From: Levilactobacillus tongjiangensis
GTDB taxonomy: Bacteria; Bacillota; Bacilli; Lactobacillales; Lactobacillaceae
Reading direction: 5' to 3'
DNA: 64,000 nucleotides
Assembly: GCF_003946345.1 (NCBI RefSeq)
Contig: NZ_RHNY01000001.1
Coordinates: 62,001-126,000 of the forward strand
Shown here: piece by piece, positions 7,447 to 16,454 of the stretch
How positions within the stretch are numbered: the stretch's first letter is position 1
How the letters are laid out: each line of letters opens with the position of its first letter
Program-made: the position numbers and the translations under genes
Notes under the pieces: generated by a model
What the model was told of the DNA's origin: nothing
What the model saw: only the letters and a program-made list of their open reading frames with translations
Database searches by the model: none

Positions 7447-8850
7447 ATGCAAACAACGACTCAACCGGAGAAGGTGCCGCGGGGGAACCTGATTGCCATC
7501 TTTGCGATAGCACTAATGGCCTTCCTGGGGATTCTGGTAGAAACATCAATGAACGTGGCATTCCCGGCCCTAATGAAACAGATGCATGTGTCCCTGAACA
7601 CCGTGCAGTGGATCACCACGGGGTATTTACTAATGGTGGCGTTACTGATGATTACCTCGGCATTCTTAAAGCAACGTTTTACGAATAAGCAATTATTTGT
7701 GACCGCCGCTCTGGCGTTTATTTTAGGCGATTTAATTTGTGCGCTCGCAACTAATTTTCCTATTTTGTTGATTGGCCGCTTGATCCAAGCGGGGTGTGCT
7801 GGTTTGGCGATTCCCCTGATGTTTAACATCGTGGTTGAAAGTGTCCCGCGGTCCCGGCTGGGATTTTACATGGGAATGGCTGGTTTGATCTTGATGATTG
7901 CACCAGCAAGTGGGCCAACGTTTGGTGGCCTGATGGTTTACTTGGCCAACTGGCGGTTGATCTTTTGGTCAACGATGCCAGTGGAGATGATTCTCTTATT
8001 ACTGGGGATGGGGGCTATCAAGCAATACGCACCTACGCAGAAAATTCGGTTCAACTGGGGCCAATTTGTCTTATTAGCCATAGCGTTTGTGAGCTTTACA
8101 CTGGGTGTTAACAGTTTGTCATCAGCTGGTTTGGTGAGTTGGCAGTTTTTAGGCGGCATCTTACTGGCTGTGGTGGCACTTCTTGGATACATCTGGATTT
8201 CTAAACGCAGTGATCGGCAGCTGTTGAAGTTGGAGATCTTCAAGAATCCGGTCTTCACGTACAGTTTCTTTGCCTACGTGATTCTGCAATTTTGTAATAT
8301 TGGGATTAACTTTGCCCTGCCTAACTATGCACAAATCGTGGTGGGCGCTACGTCACTGATTGGGGGCATGATGCTCCTACCAGGAAGTCTGATTACGGCG
8401 ATTCTGCAACCTTGGTTCGGCCACCTACTGGACGAGCACGGGGCCCGGTTACCAATTTTACTGGGGAGTAGTCTATTCCTGATTGCCGCGTTGATGTTTA
8501 CCTTATTTGGTCAGGGACTCAGTGTGATTATGATTGCCGTTCTCTATATTATCTTCAGTATTGGCCGGTCGATGGCCTTCAGTAACACGCTGACGAATGG
8601 TTTAAAGGAAGTCGACATGGGCCAACGGGCAGATGCCAACGCCATTTACAACACCGGGCAGCAGTTTGCCGGATCACTGGGGACCACGATTCTGGCGGCA
8701 TTGATGTCGTCGGTTAAGGTATCGGGCATGTCCTACGCGCATGAAACGGCAATTGGGAGCCAACTGGCGTTTGGTCTGATCTTTATCCTCAGTGTCGTTA
8801 ACTTTGGCTTTTACTTTATTGTTTTCCGTTATCAACGGACGGATAAGTAG
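7447..8850 (+). CDS. MFS drug:H+ antiporter, DHA2 (14-TM) family
   Basis: A 467-residue transporter with about 14 membrane helices. Conserved DHA2 features are NTVQWITTGYLL after helix 1, GRLIQAGCAGLAIPL in helix 4, and an antiporter motif C region (GLILMIAPASGPTFGG) in helix 5. It likely expels drugs or organic cations using the proton gradient. I use ATG 7447 (MQTTTQPEKVPRG) behind gagagaagag rather than the upstream in-frame ATGs at 7384 and 7411. It is separated from the HD gene by 110 bp and followed by a terminator. A truncated relative lies at 21493-22335. Confidence 0.88.
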   Translation: MQTTTQPEKVPRGNLIAIFAIALMAFLGILVETSMNVAFPALMKQMHVSLNTVQWITTGYLLMVALLMITSAFLKQRFTNKQLFVTAALAFILGDLICALATNFPILLIGRLIQAGCAGLAIPLMFNIVVESVPRSRLGFYMGMAGLILMIAPASGPTFGGLMVYLANWRLIFWSTMPVEMILLLLGMGAIKQYAPTQKIRFNWGQFVLLAIAFVSFTLGVNSLSSAGLVSWQFLGGILLAVVALLGYIWISKRSDRQLLKLEIFKNPVFTYSFFAYVILQFCNIGINFALPNYAQIVVGATSLIGGMMLLPGSLITAILQPWFGHLLDEHGARLPILLGSSLFLIAALMFTLFGQGLSVIMIAVLYIIFSIGRSMAFSNTLTNGLKEVDMGQRADANAIYNTGQQFAGSLGTTILAALMSSVKVSGMSYAHETAIGSQLAFGLIFILSVVNFGFYFIVFRYQRTDK

Positions 8851-8935
8851 TTAGGAAAGTGGTATTGCTAAGTTTGCGCTAGGGATACCGCCTGCTGTGA
8901 GCTTTTGGCTTTCAGACGAATGATTCCAAAAAGTA

Positions 8936-8967
8936 GGGTGTGGGACAAACGTCTCACACCCTTTTTG
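8936..8967 (+). terminator. Terminator of the gtgtgggaca...tctcacac family
   Basis: The stem gggtgtgggaca / tgtctcacaccc is followed by ttttt. Close relatives of this hairpin occur at 12434-12468, 30177-30212 and 56010-56042, so it is a dispersed terminator family. Confidence 0.82.
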
Positions 8968-9105
8968 CACACCGAACGTATACGGTCGAAACGTGCGACA
9001 AAAGGCAGCTAGTTCCGCTTAACCCCGAACGCCAAATAATCCAGGCCCGGGATTTTTCGACGTTCAGCGCTAATGCTCACTAGCTAATCGCCTTCTGTCC
9101 CACTC
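8968..9105 (+). repeat. Imperfect inverted repeat after the terminator (family E)
   Basis: The segment gacaaaaggcagctagt...gaacg (from about 8997) is matched in inverse orientation by the segment ending gctaatcgccttctgtc (about 9100). This gives a roughly 100-bp imperfect hairpin ending against the next gene's 3' end. The left part (accgaacgtatacggtcga, then aacgtgc) recurs inverted at about 12395-12425. Confidence 0.55.
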
Positions 9106-9109
9106 ATTT

Positions 9110-9637
9110 TTAATGAATTTTGCGAATCCGCCACAGATCGATGATTCCCATTACCGATCCAAAGAAGATGGTTCGCCAAATTAAGCCGGTGAGGCTCGTC
9201 CATTTGAGCAATTCCCGCAGCGCACTCACCTTATCAGTCGTGGCGTCAGTGATGGCGAATAGAAAATAGGTGGCCACGCCATACATTATTCCGCTAACGA
9301 TGGCTGCCCGTAAAACAAGCTTTAGCGCGCTGACCTTATCTGGGGCATCAACCGGATCCGGCGAACGAATTTCTACGCTCCGACCAGCGAAGCGCAGGTA
9401 GAACAGAAGATAGAAAATAAATATAATATCAGCGTAAATGAAAACTAGCAGTGCCGTGGCCGGTTGGGCAATCCAAATGCTCACGACGACGGGGACTACC
9501 AATAGAAAGCTAATACACATTAATAACGCATTGAAGATAATCTGGTGAAGGGCCCGACGCTGCTCAGAACTCAGGTCCCAGTTAATGCCGTAGAATCGCT
9601 TGATGAGGCGCTCACGAAATTCCCCTTGCTTTTGCAT
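9110..9637 (-). CDS. DUF3278-like integral membrane protein
   Basis: A 175-residue protein with a short cytosolic N-terminus (FRERLIKRFYGINWDLSSEQRRAL) and about four membrane helices. The N-terminal RFYGI...DEQRR-type motif followed by paired helices resembles the DUF3278 family of Gram-positive membrane proteins, whose function is unknown. The start at 9637 (MQKQGEF) is supported by gggagga 8 bases upstream; the longer in-frame ATG at 9727 lacks a ribosome site. It is monocistronic by appearance. Confidence 0.6.
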   Translation of the reverse strand: MQKQGEFRERLIKRFYGINWDLSSEQRRALHQIIFNALLMCISFLLVVPVVVSIWIAQPATALLVFIYADIIFIFYLLFYLRFAGRSVEIRSPDPVDAPDKVSALKLVLRAAIVSGIMYGVATYFLFAITDATTDKVSALRELLKWTSLTGLIWRTIFFGSVMGIIDLWRIRKIH

Positions 9638-9765
9638 AGCATGATTCCTCCCTTGAAACGACCCGTGAGTTGGGCGGACGAAGTCGCTGATTAGCCCTAG
9701 TCTGCGAGGTGACCGATTGCCAGTCAAGGCGGACCCCTTAGCTAGTTCGCTGACTGTTCGAGAAA

Positions 9766-9781
9766 TGTTTCATGTGAAACA
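9766..9781. promoter_or_regulatory. parS-like 16-mer
   Basis: The 16-mer tgtttcatgtgaaaca differs at one base (T for C at position 8) from the palindromic chromosomal ParB/Spo0J parS site. It lies in the gap upstream of the DUF3278-like gene. Function is not established; a chance near-match is possible. Confidence 0.35.
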
Positions 9782-9801
9782 GATGGGCGCTTGGATTATC
9801 A

Positions 9802-10085
9802 GGTTAGTAACTAAAGGTTGAAAGTACTGAAACACCCACTGTTCCTGATACAACAAGGGTTGGGTGCTGGGTTAGTCAGGCATAGTGGAAAATTGCCGCC
9901 TTACCGTTCGCCAAATTTGGACTGGAACGTGGTGGGAGACTGGCAGTTTTTCCAGGCTTCGAACCGAGCTGAAGAACCGTTTTTCAGGCCGTAGGTGGAT
10001 GGGTAAGACTAGTTTTAAGTTTATAACGCCTTACCATTCTTGACTTGATAACGGTTTTCGAACTTTCAACCTTTAGTTAGTAACC
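9802..10085 (+). repeat. MITE-like element with terminal inverted repeats, copy C1
   Basis: A 284-bp non-coding unit bounded by 23-bp inverted repeats that match at 22 of 23 positions (9802-9824, ggttagtaactaaaggttga...; 10063-10085). The interior includes gccgccttaccgttcgcc and ttggactggaacg, which echo family A. The first ~110 bp recur, inverted, at 22390-22500. No obvious target-site duplication is visible. Confidence 0.7.
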
Positions 10086-10152
10086 AAAAAAGCAGTATGA
10101 CCGCTGTCATACCGCTTCCTATGAAGCATAATTCAAATTGATCCAGTGGCCG

Positions 10153-10956
10153 TTAGTGATCCTTAATCTGCAAGCCCAAGCGGACAAGTAGATTAGTCAA
10201 GAAGGAGACAAACAGCGAGTAGCCCAGAACCAGTGCCAGCAAGGTAATTGCTGCCGCAACGACCTTTAAATAACCGTCTGCTAGATTCAACATGGTGAGA
10301 ATCACAGTTACAGCCGTGATAATGCCAACGAAGCCAATCAGTCCGATACGGGAGTTGGCAAAGTCCGCTGCACTTAAATCGAACCCACCAATACTAATGT
10401 TGAGTGATAGCAGAATCATAATTGTCCAACGCATGAACGGGTGGGTGTCACCACCCAATGCCTGCGAGAATCCTTGCCAATTCAGGTTGAAGGGGTCGGC
10501 TACTAATGCCAACATACCGTTGAAAATACTGGGAATCAAGAGCGCTGTCAAACCTAACAACACTGCGGCACAGCCGAAAATCGGGGCAATACCGATAAAC
10601 AGATTACCGATGGTTTGGTACCAGTTGCGTTGATTCCAGGTGTGATTGACGTAACCTAGGGCTAGGTCGGGTTGTCCATCGGCACCAACTCTGTCTGGAT
10701 GGGGTCGCTTTAATAATCGGACCCGATCGATACGATGGCCAAATAAGACGGCCGTTAACAGGTGACTGAGTTCGTGGAAGAAGATACCAATGAATCCCAG
10801 GTAGAGCTCGCTGTTTACGCCGAAGCCGTTGGCTAAGAATTTTTTCGTATCGCGGTTAAGGTAGGTGAGTAACGTGACAAAGATGAAGGGAATCACTAGG
10901 AGGTTTAGTCCCACGATGCCGAGATTTTTAAAAATCTCGGTTAGATCCGTATTCAT
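10153..10956 (-). CDS. M50-like membrane metalloprotease
   Basis: A 267-residue polytopic membrane protein (about six hydrophobic segments). Residues 61-65 are HELSH, a zinc-binding HExxH embedded in a membrane helix (FIGIFFHELSHLLTAVLFGH), as in intramembrane site-2-type proteases. A clear second-zinc-ligand motif (NxxPxxxxDG) is not seen, so activity is uncertain. The start at 10956 (MNTDLTEIF) follows ggagtaaggga and lies 4 bp after the upstream YbaK gene stop, so the two genes form an operon. Substrate unknown. Confidence 0.65.
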   Translation of the reverse strand: MNTDLTEIFKNLGIVGLNLLVIPFIFVTLLTYLNRDTKKFLANGFGVNSELYLGFIGIFFHELSHLLTAVLFGHRIDRVRLLKRPHPDRVGADGQPDLALGYVNHTWNQRNWYQTIGNLFIGIAPIFGCAAVLLGLTALLIPSIFNGMLALVADPFNLNWQGFSQALGGDTHPFMRWTIMILLSLNISIGGFDLSAADFANSRIGLIGFVGIITAVTVILTMLNLADGYLKVVAAAITLLALVLGYSLFVSFLTNLLVRLGLQIKDH

Positions 10957-10960
10957 TCCC

Positions 10961-11464
10961 TTACTCCAGCAAGTCGGTGAACGTGCCATGAACCAGTGTT
11001 GCTAGTTCTGTGGCATCGAGTTCCACCGACCGGCCAATCTGACCAGAGGAAACCAGTATCTGTCCCTGAGCTTGCGCCGTATTGTCAAAGTAGATGGGAA
11101 AATGGTTCTTTTCCCAAATCCCAACGGGCGTGTTGGCACCGTGTTCGTAGCCGGTAGTTTTAACCAAATCTTTTAACGGCACCATGTCGACTTTTTTATT
11201 ACCAGAGGCTTTCGCCAGCTTCTTTTCATCGAGGTGTTCATCGATTGGTAAAACGCCGACTACGGGACCAGTGGTGGGGCCACTCAGGACCAAGGTCTTA
11301 TAGATGTGATGTTCATCGACGTTATCGTGATCAACGTCTAACTGGGCCACGTCCCCCTTGGTGTGGGTGGCGAATTCAAACTGCTTGTAAGTGATTTTAT
11401 TCTTATCTAATATCTGTTCGACGAGCGTCTTGTGGAGACGCTTGCCCTTTTTCTTTTTAGCCAT
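10961..11464 (-). CDS. YbaK/EbsC-type aminoacyl-tRNA deacylase
   Basis: A 167-residue cytosolic protein of the YbaK/ProX editing fold. These enzymes hydrolyse mischarged tRNA, typically Cys-tRNA(Pro). The diagnostic features are the N-terminal LDKNKITY, IYKTLVLSGP, KKLAKASGNKKVDM with the conserved Lys, and GYEHGANTPVG. The length matches the family. The ATG at 11464 (MAKKKKGKR) behind aaaggtgag is preferred to a GTG at 11473. It is the first gene of a two-gene operon with the M50-like gene. Confidence 0.88.
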   Translation of the reverse strand: MAKKKKGKRLHKTLVEQILDKNKITYKQFEFATHTKGDVAQLDVDHDNVDEHHIYKTLVLSGPTTGPVVGVLPIDEHLDEKKLAKASGNKKVDMVPLKDLVKTTGYEHGANTPVGIWEKNHFPIYFDNTAQAQGQILVSSGQIGRSVELDATELATLVHGTFTDLLE

Positions 11465-11618
11465 GGGACTCACCTTTCAAAAAGTAATCTTTATAATTGG
11501 ACCGCACTTTAAAAATAAATGGAACGGTTGTTTTTGAAGAAAAGAAGACACTGCCACTAAAACCTGTTATACTCTAACACAGAGAATTGTCTAGTTGAAG
11601 AGTTTATGAGGAGATATC

Positions 11619-12344
11619 ATGGCAGATTTAGTCTATCGACAAGTAATGCGCGACTTGAAGCAACGCATTCATCAAAATGAATTTCCCAACAAACGGCTCC
11701 CAGATGAACGGAGTCTGAGCGAGGCCTATGGGGTCAGCCGCAGCTCCGTTAAGCGGGCCCTAAGTGTTTTGGCCAACCAGGGGATCATCTTTAAGAAGCG
11801 GGGATCGGGAACCTTCATTAACCCATTATATATGAAAAACCAATCGATTTTTCAATATGAAGGGTCTAATTTAGGAATTACTGACAGTATGAAGTCAGCG
11901 GGGAACACACCAGGGATTCGATTGTTAAAATTTGACGTGGTGCCCGCTAGTAAAGAAATCCAACAAGATTTATTCTTGGATGCCGGGGACTTTGTCTACG
12001 AAATCAAACGACTGCGGTTATTTGATGACAAACCCTTTATGATTGAAACGGGCTACATTCCCATCAAGATTGCGCCTAATCTATCCCAGAAAACGGTGGG
12101 GGACTCCATCTTTAATTACCTTGAAAGTCAGGGCAAGGTGGTTACCAAGTCCTTTATGTCAATTCAAGCCCAGCCCTCGACGGCGGAAGATCAAGAACTC
12201 CTAAACCTGAAGCCGGTGGAACCCGTCGGTATCATGGAGGGTGTGTTCTTCCTGGATGACGGTACGCCGTTTGAATTTTCTAACATGCGGCTACATTACC
12301 AGTATTTGAACTATAACACCTTTGTTTCATTAGAAGAAGAATAA
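11619..12344 (+). CDS. GntR-family (HutC/UTRA) regulator
   Basis: A 241-residue regulator. Residues 5-70 are a GntR winged helix (LPDERSLSEAYGVSRSSVKR...GSGTFI). Residues about 90-235 are a UTRA effector domain, which binds sugar phosphates or related small molecules. It directly precedes phosphoketolase in the same orientation but has its own terminator (12434), so it probably controls that gene in trans. Control of xpk is inferred from position only. Confidence 0.88.
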   Translation: MADLVYRQVMRDLKQRIHQNEFPNKRLPDERSLSEAYGVSRSSVKRALSVLANQGIIFKKRGSGTFINPLYMKNQSIFQYEGSNLGITDSMKSAGNTPGIRLLKFDVVPASKEIQQDLFLDAGDFVYEIKRLRLFDDKPFMIETGYIPIKIAPNLSQKTVGDSIFNYLESQGKVVTKSFMSIQAQPSTAEDQELLNLKPVEPVGIMEGVFFLDDGTPFEFSNMRLHYQYLNYNTFVSLEEE

Positions 12345-12433
12345 AGCGACCGTGGATTGTGGAAGTGGTTCGTCCGCAAAGCAATTTACCGGTTGTTGCA
12401 CGTTTCGACTATCTAGGTTCGGAGCGTAAAAAA

Positions 12434-12468
12434 GGTCTGAGACGTTTGTCTCAAACCTTTTTTTATGG
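12434..12468 (+). terminator. Terminator of the GntR gene
   Basis: The stem aaaggtctgagac / gtctcaaacctttt with a run of seven T. It belongs to the same dispersed hairpin family as 8936-8967. Confidence 0.82.
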
Positions 12469-12526
12469 CGTCAATTATCTGTGGTCTGTCTTTTTCTAAA
12501 TTGATACGGCCCAATTTTCTAAAAGG

Positions 12527-12554
12527 TTGACTTTTTAAAAAAAGAAGCTATGAT
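12527..12554 (+). promoter_or_regulatory. Phosphoketolase promoter
   Basis: A -35 ttgact (12527-12532) and a -10 tatgat (12549-12554) with a 16-bp A/T-rich spacer, leaving a leader of about 100 nt before the ATG at 12658. Confidence 0.65.
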
Positions 12555-12657
12555 AGAGGCTGTAAAAACATCCCGGTATTCAATACGAGATAAATTTTAC
12601 ACATTTTCTATCAACTAGATTATGCAGTTACGAATTCAAAGAAGGAGTGTTAATTAC

Positions 12658-15042
12658 ATGGCAAATACAGACTTCGACTCCAAGGCATACTTGGAAGGCG
12701 TAGACAAGTACTGGCGTGCAGCGAACTACCTGTCAGTCGGTCAATTATTTTTGCGTGACAACCCATTATTGAAGCGTGACTTAACCTCTGATGATGTAAA
12801 GATTAAGCCAATTGGTCACTGGGGAACGATCGTTTCTCAAAACTTTATTTATGCTCACTTAAACCGGGCAATCTTAAAGTACAACTTGAACATGTTCTAT
12901 ATTGAAGGTTCAGGTCATGGTGGCCAAGTTATGGTTTCTAACTCATATCTTGATGGAAGCTACAGTGAAATTTATCCAAACATTTCCCAAGACGAAGAAG
13001 GTTTGAAGCGTTTATTCAAGCAATTCTCCTTCCCAGGTGGTGTTGCCTCTCATGCCGCCCCTGAAACGCCAGGTTCTATCCATGAAGGTGGGGAACTTGG
13101 TTACAGCCTTTCCCATGGGACTGGTGCTATCTTAGATAACCCAGATGTCATTGCCGCAGTTGAAATTGGTGACGGGGAATCCGAAACTGGCCCATTGGCC
13201 GCTTCATGGTTCTCAGACAAGTTCATCAACCCAATCAAAGACGGTGCTGTTTTACCGATCATCAACATGAACGGGTTCAAGATTTCTAACCCAACCATCC
13301 TGTCACGGATGTCCGACGAAGACTTAACCAAGTACTTCGAAGGAATGGGCTGGGATCCTCACTTTGTTGAAATTGATGAAAACGAAAAGGACTTCACGCG
13401 GGTTCACGAAGACATGGCTAAGACGATGGATGAAGTTATTCCTGAAATCAAGGCCATTCAAAAGCATGCTCGTGAAAACAACGATGACTCATTGCCTAAC
13501 TGGCCAATGATTATCTTCCGTTCACCTAAGGGCTGGACTGGTCCTAAGGCTGACTTGGATGGTAACCCAATCGAAGGCTCCTTCCGTGCGCACCAAGTGC
13601 CAATTCCTGTTGCCGCTGGTGATATGGAACACGCTGACATGTTGGTCAACTGGATGAAGTCTTACAAGCCAGAAGAATTGTTCAACGAAGACGGTTCCGT
13701 TAAGGAAGAAGTCCGCGACATGGCCCCTAAGGGCGATCAACGGATGGCAATGAATCCTATCACTAATGGTGGGATCAAGCCAGAACCATTGAAGTTGCCA
13801 GACTACAAGAAGTACGCTTTGGACATCCCAGAACACGGGAAGACCATTGCGCAAGACATGTTAGTTTGGTCTGACTATCTGGCTGACGTCATGAAGTTGA
13901 ACCCAGAAAACTTCCGGGCTTTTGGTCCTGACGAATCCAAGTCTAACCGCCTTTACAGCATGTTGGACTATGGTAAGCGTCAATGGATGGAAAACATCAA
14001 GGAACCAAATGATGAAAACATGGCTCACGAAGGCCGGGTCATCGACTCACAACTTTCCGAACACCAAGCTGAAGGTTGGTTGGAAGGTTACGTTCTGACT
14101 GGTCGTCATGGTTTCTTCGCCACCTATGAATCATTCGGGCGGGTGGTTGACTCCATGTTGACGCAACACATGAAGTGGTTGCGTAAGGCTACGGAACAAG
14201 ACTGGCGTCATGACTATCCATCATTGAACTTCGTGGATACCTCAACTGTCTTCCAGCAAGACCACAACGGGTACACCCACCAAGATCCTGGTATGTTGAC
14301 CCACTTGGCTGAAAAGAAGCCAGAATTCATTCGTGAATACTTGCCAGCCGATGCCAACACCCTGTTAGCTGTTGGTGACGTGGCCTTCTCTAGCCGTCAA
14401 AAGATCAACTTGATCGTGACGTCTAAGCACCCACGTCCACAATGGTTCTCCATTGATGAAGCCACTAACCTGGTTCACAATGGGTTGGGCTACGTTGACT
14501 GGGCTTCTACTGACCAAGGTCAAGAACCTGATATCGTCTTTGCCGCAGCTGGTACTGAACCAACTTGGGAATCATTAGCCGCAATTTCATTATTGCATGA
14601 CGAATTCCCTGAAATGAAGATTCGCTTCATCAACGTGGTTGATCTCCTGAAGCTTCGTTCACCTAAGTTGGACCCTCGTGGGATCTCTGATGATGAATTC
14701 GACCGTCTGTTTACGACAGACAAGCCAGTCATCTTCGCCTTCCACGGTTACGAAGACCTGGTTAAGGATCTCTTCTTTGACCGGACGAACCACAACCTTT
14801 ACGTTCACGGTTACCGTGAAAACGGTGATATCACCACGCCATTTGATATGCGTGTCCTGAACCACTTGGACCGTTACCACTTGGCTAAGGAAGCCGTTAA
14901 CGCCATTGATTCATACGCTATCAAGGGTGCTTACTTCACTCAGCGGATGGACGACATGGTTGCTAAGCACAATGCTTACATCCGTGAGGTTGGGACCGAT
15001 TTGCCAGAAGTTAACGACTGGCAATGGAAGCCACTTAAGTAA
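12658..15042 (+). CDS. xpkA: Xylulose-5-phosphate/fructose-6-phosphate phosphoketolase
   Basis: A 794-residue thiamine-diphosphate enzyme, the key step of the heterolactic pathway. It cleaves xylulose-5-P (and often fructose-6-P) with phosphate to acetyl-P and glyceraldehyde-3-P (or erythrose-4-P). Diagnostic features are IEGSGHGG near residue 83, [14 protein letters not shown] (about 170-183, the TPP/Mg motif), [17 protein letters not shown]-type sequence, and [12 protein letters not shown] in the second half. Length and start (aaggagtgttaattac before ATG 12658) fit the family; the longer frame to 12622 is not coding. Codon use is strongly biased (gaa, aac, aag), as in a highly expressed gene. 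It is monocistronic with its own promoter and terminator. Confidence 0.97.
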   Translation: MANTDFDSKAYLEGVDKYWRAANYLSVGQLFLRDNPLLKRDLTSDDVKIKPIGHWGTIVSQNFIYAHLNRAILKYNLNMFYIEGSGHGGQVMVSNSYLDGSYSEIYPNISQDEEGLKRLFKQFSFPGGVASHAAPETPGSIHEGGELGYSLSHGTGAILDNPDVIAAVEIGDGESETGPLAASWFSDKFINPIKDGAVLPIINMNGFKISNPTILSRMSDEDLTKYFEGMGWDPHFVEIDENEKDFTRVHEDMAKTMDEVIPEIKAIQKHARENNDDSLPNWPMIIFRSPKGWTGPKADLDGNPIEGSFRAHQVPIPVAAGDMEHADMLVNWMKSYKPEELFNEDGSVKEEVRDMAPKGDQRMAMNPITNGGIKPEPLKLPDYKKYALDIPEHGKTIAQDMLVWSDYLADVMKLNPENFRAFGPDESKSNRLYSMLDYGKRQWMENIKEPNDENMAHEGRVIDSQLSEHQAEGWLEGYVLTGRHGFFATYESFGRVVDSMLTQHMKWLRKATEQDWRHDYPSLNFVDTSTVFQQDHNGYTHQDPGMLTHLAEKKPEFIREYLPADANTLLAVGDVAFSSRQKINLIVTSKHPRPQWFSIDEATNLVHNGLGYVDWASTDQGQEPDIVFAAAGTEPTWESLAAISLLHDEFPEMKIRFINVVDLLKLRSPKLDPRGISDDEFDRLFTTDKPVIFAFHGYEDLVKDLFFDRTNHNLYVHGYRENGDITTPFDMRVLNHLDRYHLAKEAVNAIDSYAIKGAYFTQRMDDMVAKHNAYIREVGTDLPEVNDWQWKPLK

Positions 15043-15080
15043 TCTACGGATTACAGTGGTTTAAAAACCAAACTTAAATA

Positions 15081-15126
15081 AGACGCGCAAGAATTGCTCG
15101 AAAGGGCCGTTCTTGCGCGTCTTTTG
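15081..15126 (+). terminator. Phosphoketolase terminator
   Basis: A perfect 13-bp stem (agacgcgcaagaa / ttcttgcgcgtct) with a following T run. Confidence 0.9.
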
Positions 15127-15138
15127 TTGTCACTGCTT

Positions 15139-15326
15139 GTCACCGGTGGTCAGGGACTACGCCTGATGTGGGGACCGCCTGCGGCCAAAGGGCGGTCCTC
15201 CGGCTCGACTTGAAGCCCTGTTCAAGGTACGAACAGAGCTTCAAGCTCGTCCCACGCTGTAGGCTGGCTTAAAAACGCCAGCCAACACCGTCGACACAGC
15301 CGACTCCGTCCCTGACCACCGGTGAC
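15139..15326 (+). repeat. Family B long-hairpin repeat, copy B2
   Basis: A 188-bp unit closed by a perfect 19-bp outer stem (15139-15157, gtcaccggtggtcagggac, with 15308-15326). The interior has gtggggaccgcctgcgg...ggcggtcctccggc and cgacttgaagccctg...cagagcttcaagctcgtccc. It is just beyond the xpk terminator. Confidence 0.88.
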
Positions 15327-15497
15327 GGTGTTGGTTTCGGACAGAGATACCAAGGGATTTTGTTTTTTAAGAGCAACTTGGTTTTTTTTAGGGTTGTCTA
15401 TTTTTAGTGATACCATACAAAATATCGTTGATTATCAAGATTGCGTAGGCGATGATAGACCATGTTGAAGCGGTAATACCAAGGATGATTCATAGCG

Positions 15498-15543
15498 AAA
15501 AAGTTACCGACAACTCGTTAAGAAGTTATCGGTAGCTTTTTTC
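15498..15543. terminator. Hairpin with poly-A/poly-T flanks
   Basis: The stem aaaaagttaccgacaac / gttatcggtagctttttt could end transcripts in either direction. No gene is evident beside it, apart from repeats B2 and B3. Confidence 0.65.
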
Positions 15544-15615
15544 GTTATCAGTTTGCTGAAGATAATAGATGTTGCGGTTAGGTGGTTAGAGGTGATTTGT
15601 CTATCAGAATCAGTA

Positions 15616-15803
15616 TAGCCGGAAATCGTCAGGGGTGCCGGCAGCTGTGTCGGTGGCGTTAACTCGGTGGTTTTCCGAGTCTACGCCACGGGACGAGCTT
15701 TCAGCCTTGGTGAACTACCAAGGCTGAAAGTCGCGGGCCGAGACCGACCTGTGGCTTGGCCCGGTCCCCACAGCGGGTGGTACCCCTGACGGTTGGAGGC
15801 GGT
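15616..15803 (-). repeat. Family B long-hairpin repeat, copy B3
   Basis: An inverted copy. It starts agccggaaatcgtcaggggt and ends acccctgacggttggaggcgg, so the outer arms pair around cgtcaggggt / acccctgacg. The core has tcggtggcgttaactcgg, ccacgggacgagctt and ggtccccacagc as in B7. It lies 25 bp from the CBS-protein stop codon. Confidence 0.85.
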
Positions 15804-15828
15804 CAACATACATCAATACTAATGGCGG

Positions 15829-16452
15829 TTAAACCACGTCAAACCCAGCCTCCGCTAAAATCTGATTAACGTCAGCGGCCTGGTCGTTAGCGATGTGAAG
15901 CTCGATGACCCGCTCCTGGTTTTCACGGACCACCATTAACGTTTGGATGCTGAGGTCGTGGTCGGCTAAGACCTGGCCAACCTTGAAGATGACCCCCGTA
16001 TGGTCGTGCGCTACGCGAATACGACTGACGACACCAGGTTCACCGTAACCGGAAATGTTGAGGAAGGCGTCCAAAATATCGTTGTTGGTAATGATACCGA
16101 CGACGCGGTCATTGGCCATCACTGGCAGGACGCTGATTTTATGCTCCCGCATTTGGTAGATGGCATCTTCAAGTTGCGCGCCGGCCGGAATAGTTTGAAC
16201 GTTCTTTTCCATGATATCCGCAACGGTGGTCTTGGTCAGGAGGTAGTTGGTCTCGTAGACGGAAAGGCTGGTTGCCTGGGAGGGCAGTGCCCGGGAAATG
16301 ATGCCCTGAGTAATCAGGCCGACCATGGTTTCTCCGTCCATGACGGGGAGTCGGTGAATCTGATTTTGCTTCATTAATTCAACTGCGCCACTGACGGTCA
16401 TTTGGGGACTGACAACGACTAATTGTTGGGTCATGTAATCTGCTACACTCAT
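15829..16452 (-). CDS. CBS-pair protein with C-terminal ACT-like domain (AcuB-like)
   Basis: A 207-residue cytosolic protein. CBS domain 1 is about residues 1-52 (MSVADYMTQQLVVVSPQ...HRLPVMDGETMVGLIT), CBS 2 about 75-128 (VADIMEKNVQTI...ISVLPVMANDRVVGIITNNDI), and an ACT-like tail about 140-207 (SRIRVAHDHTGVIFKVGQVL). CBS pairs bind adenosine ligands and ACT domains often bind amino acids. It is the last gene of the branched-chain amino-acid importer operon, 2 bp after livF, so a role in sensing or regulating BCAA uptake is inferred. The ribosome site taggaggttaacc is clear. Confidence 0.82.
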   Translation of the reverse strand: MSVADYMTQQLVVVSPQMTVSGAVELMKQNQIHRLPVMDGETMVGLITQGIISRALPSQATSLSVYETNYLLTKTTVADIMEKNVQTIPAGAQLEDAIYQMREHKISVLPVMANDRVVGIITNNDILDAFLNISGYGEPGVVSRIRVAHDHTGVIFKVGQVLADHDLSIQTLMVVRENQERVIELHIANDQAADVNQILAEAGFDVV

Positions 16453-16454
16453 GG

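Noticed and set aside
12395-12425. Possible operator upstream of phosphoketolase for the GntR protein
   Set aside because: The stretch is shared with a terminator-associated repeat at about 8968, so it is more likely a copied repeat than a specific operator.
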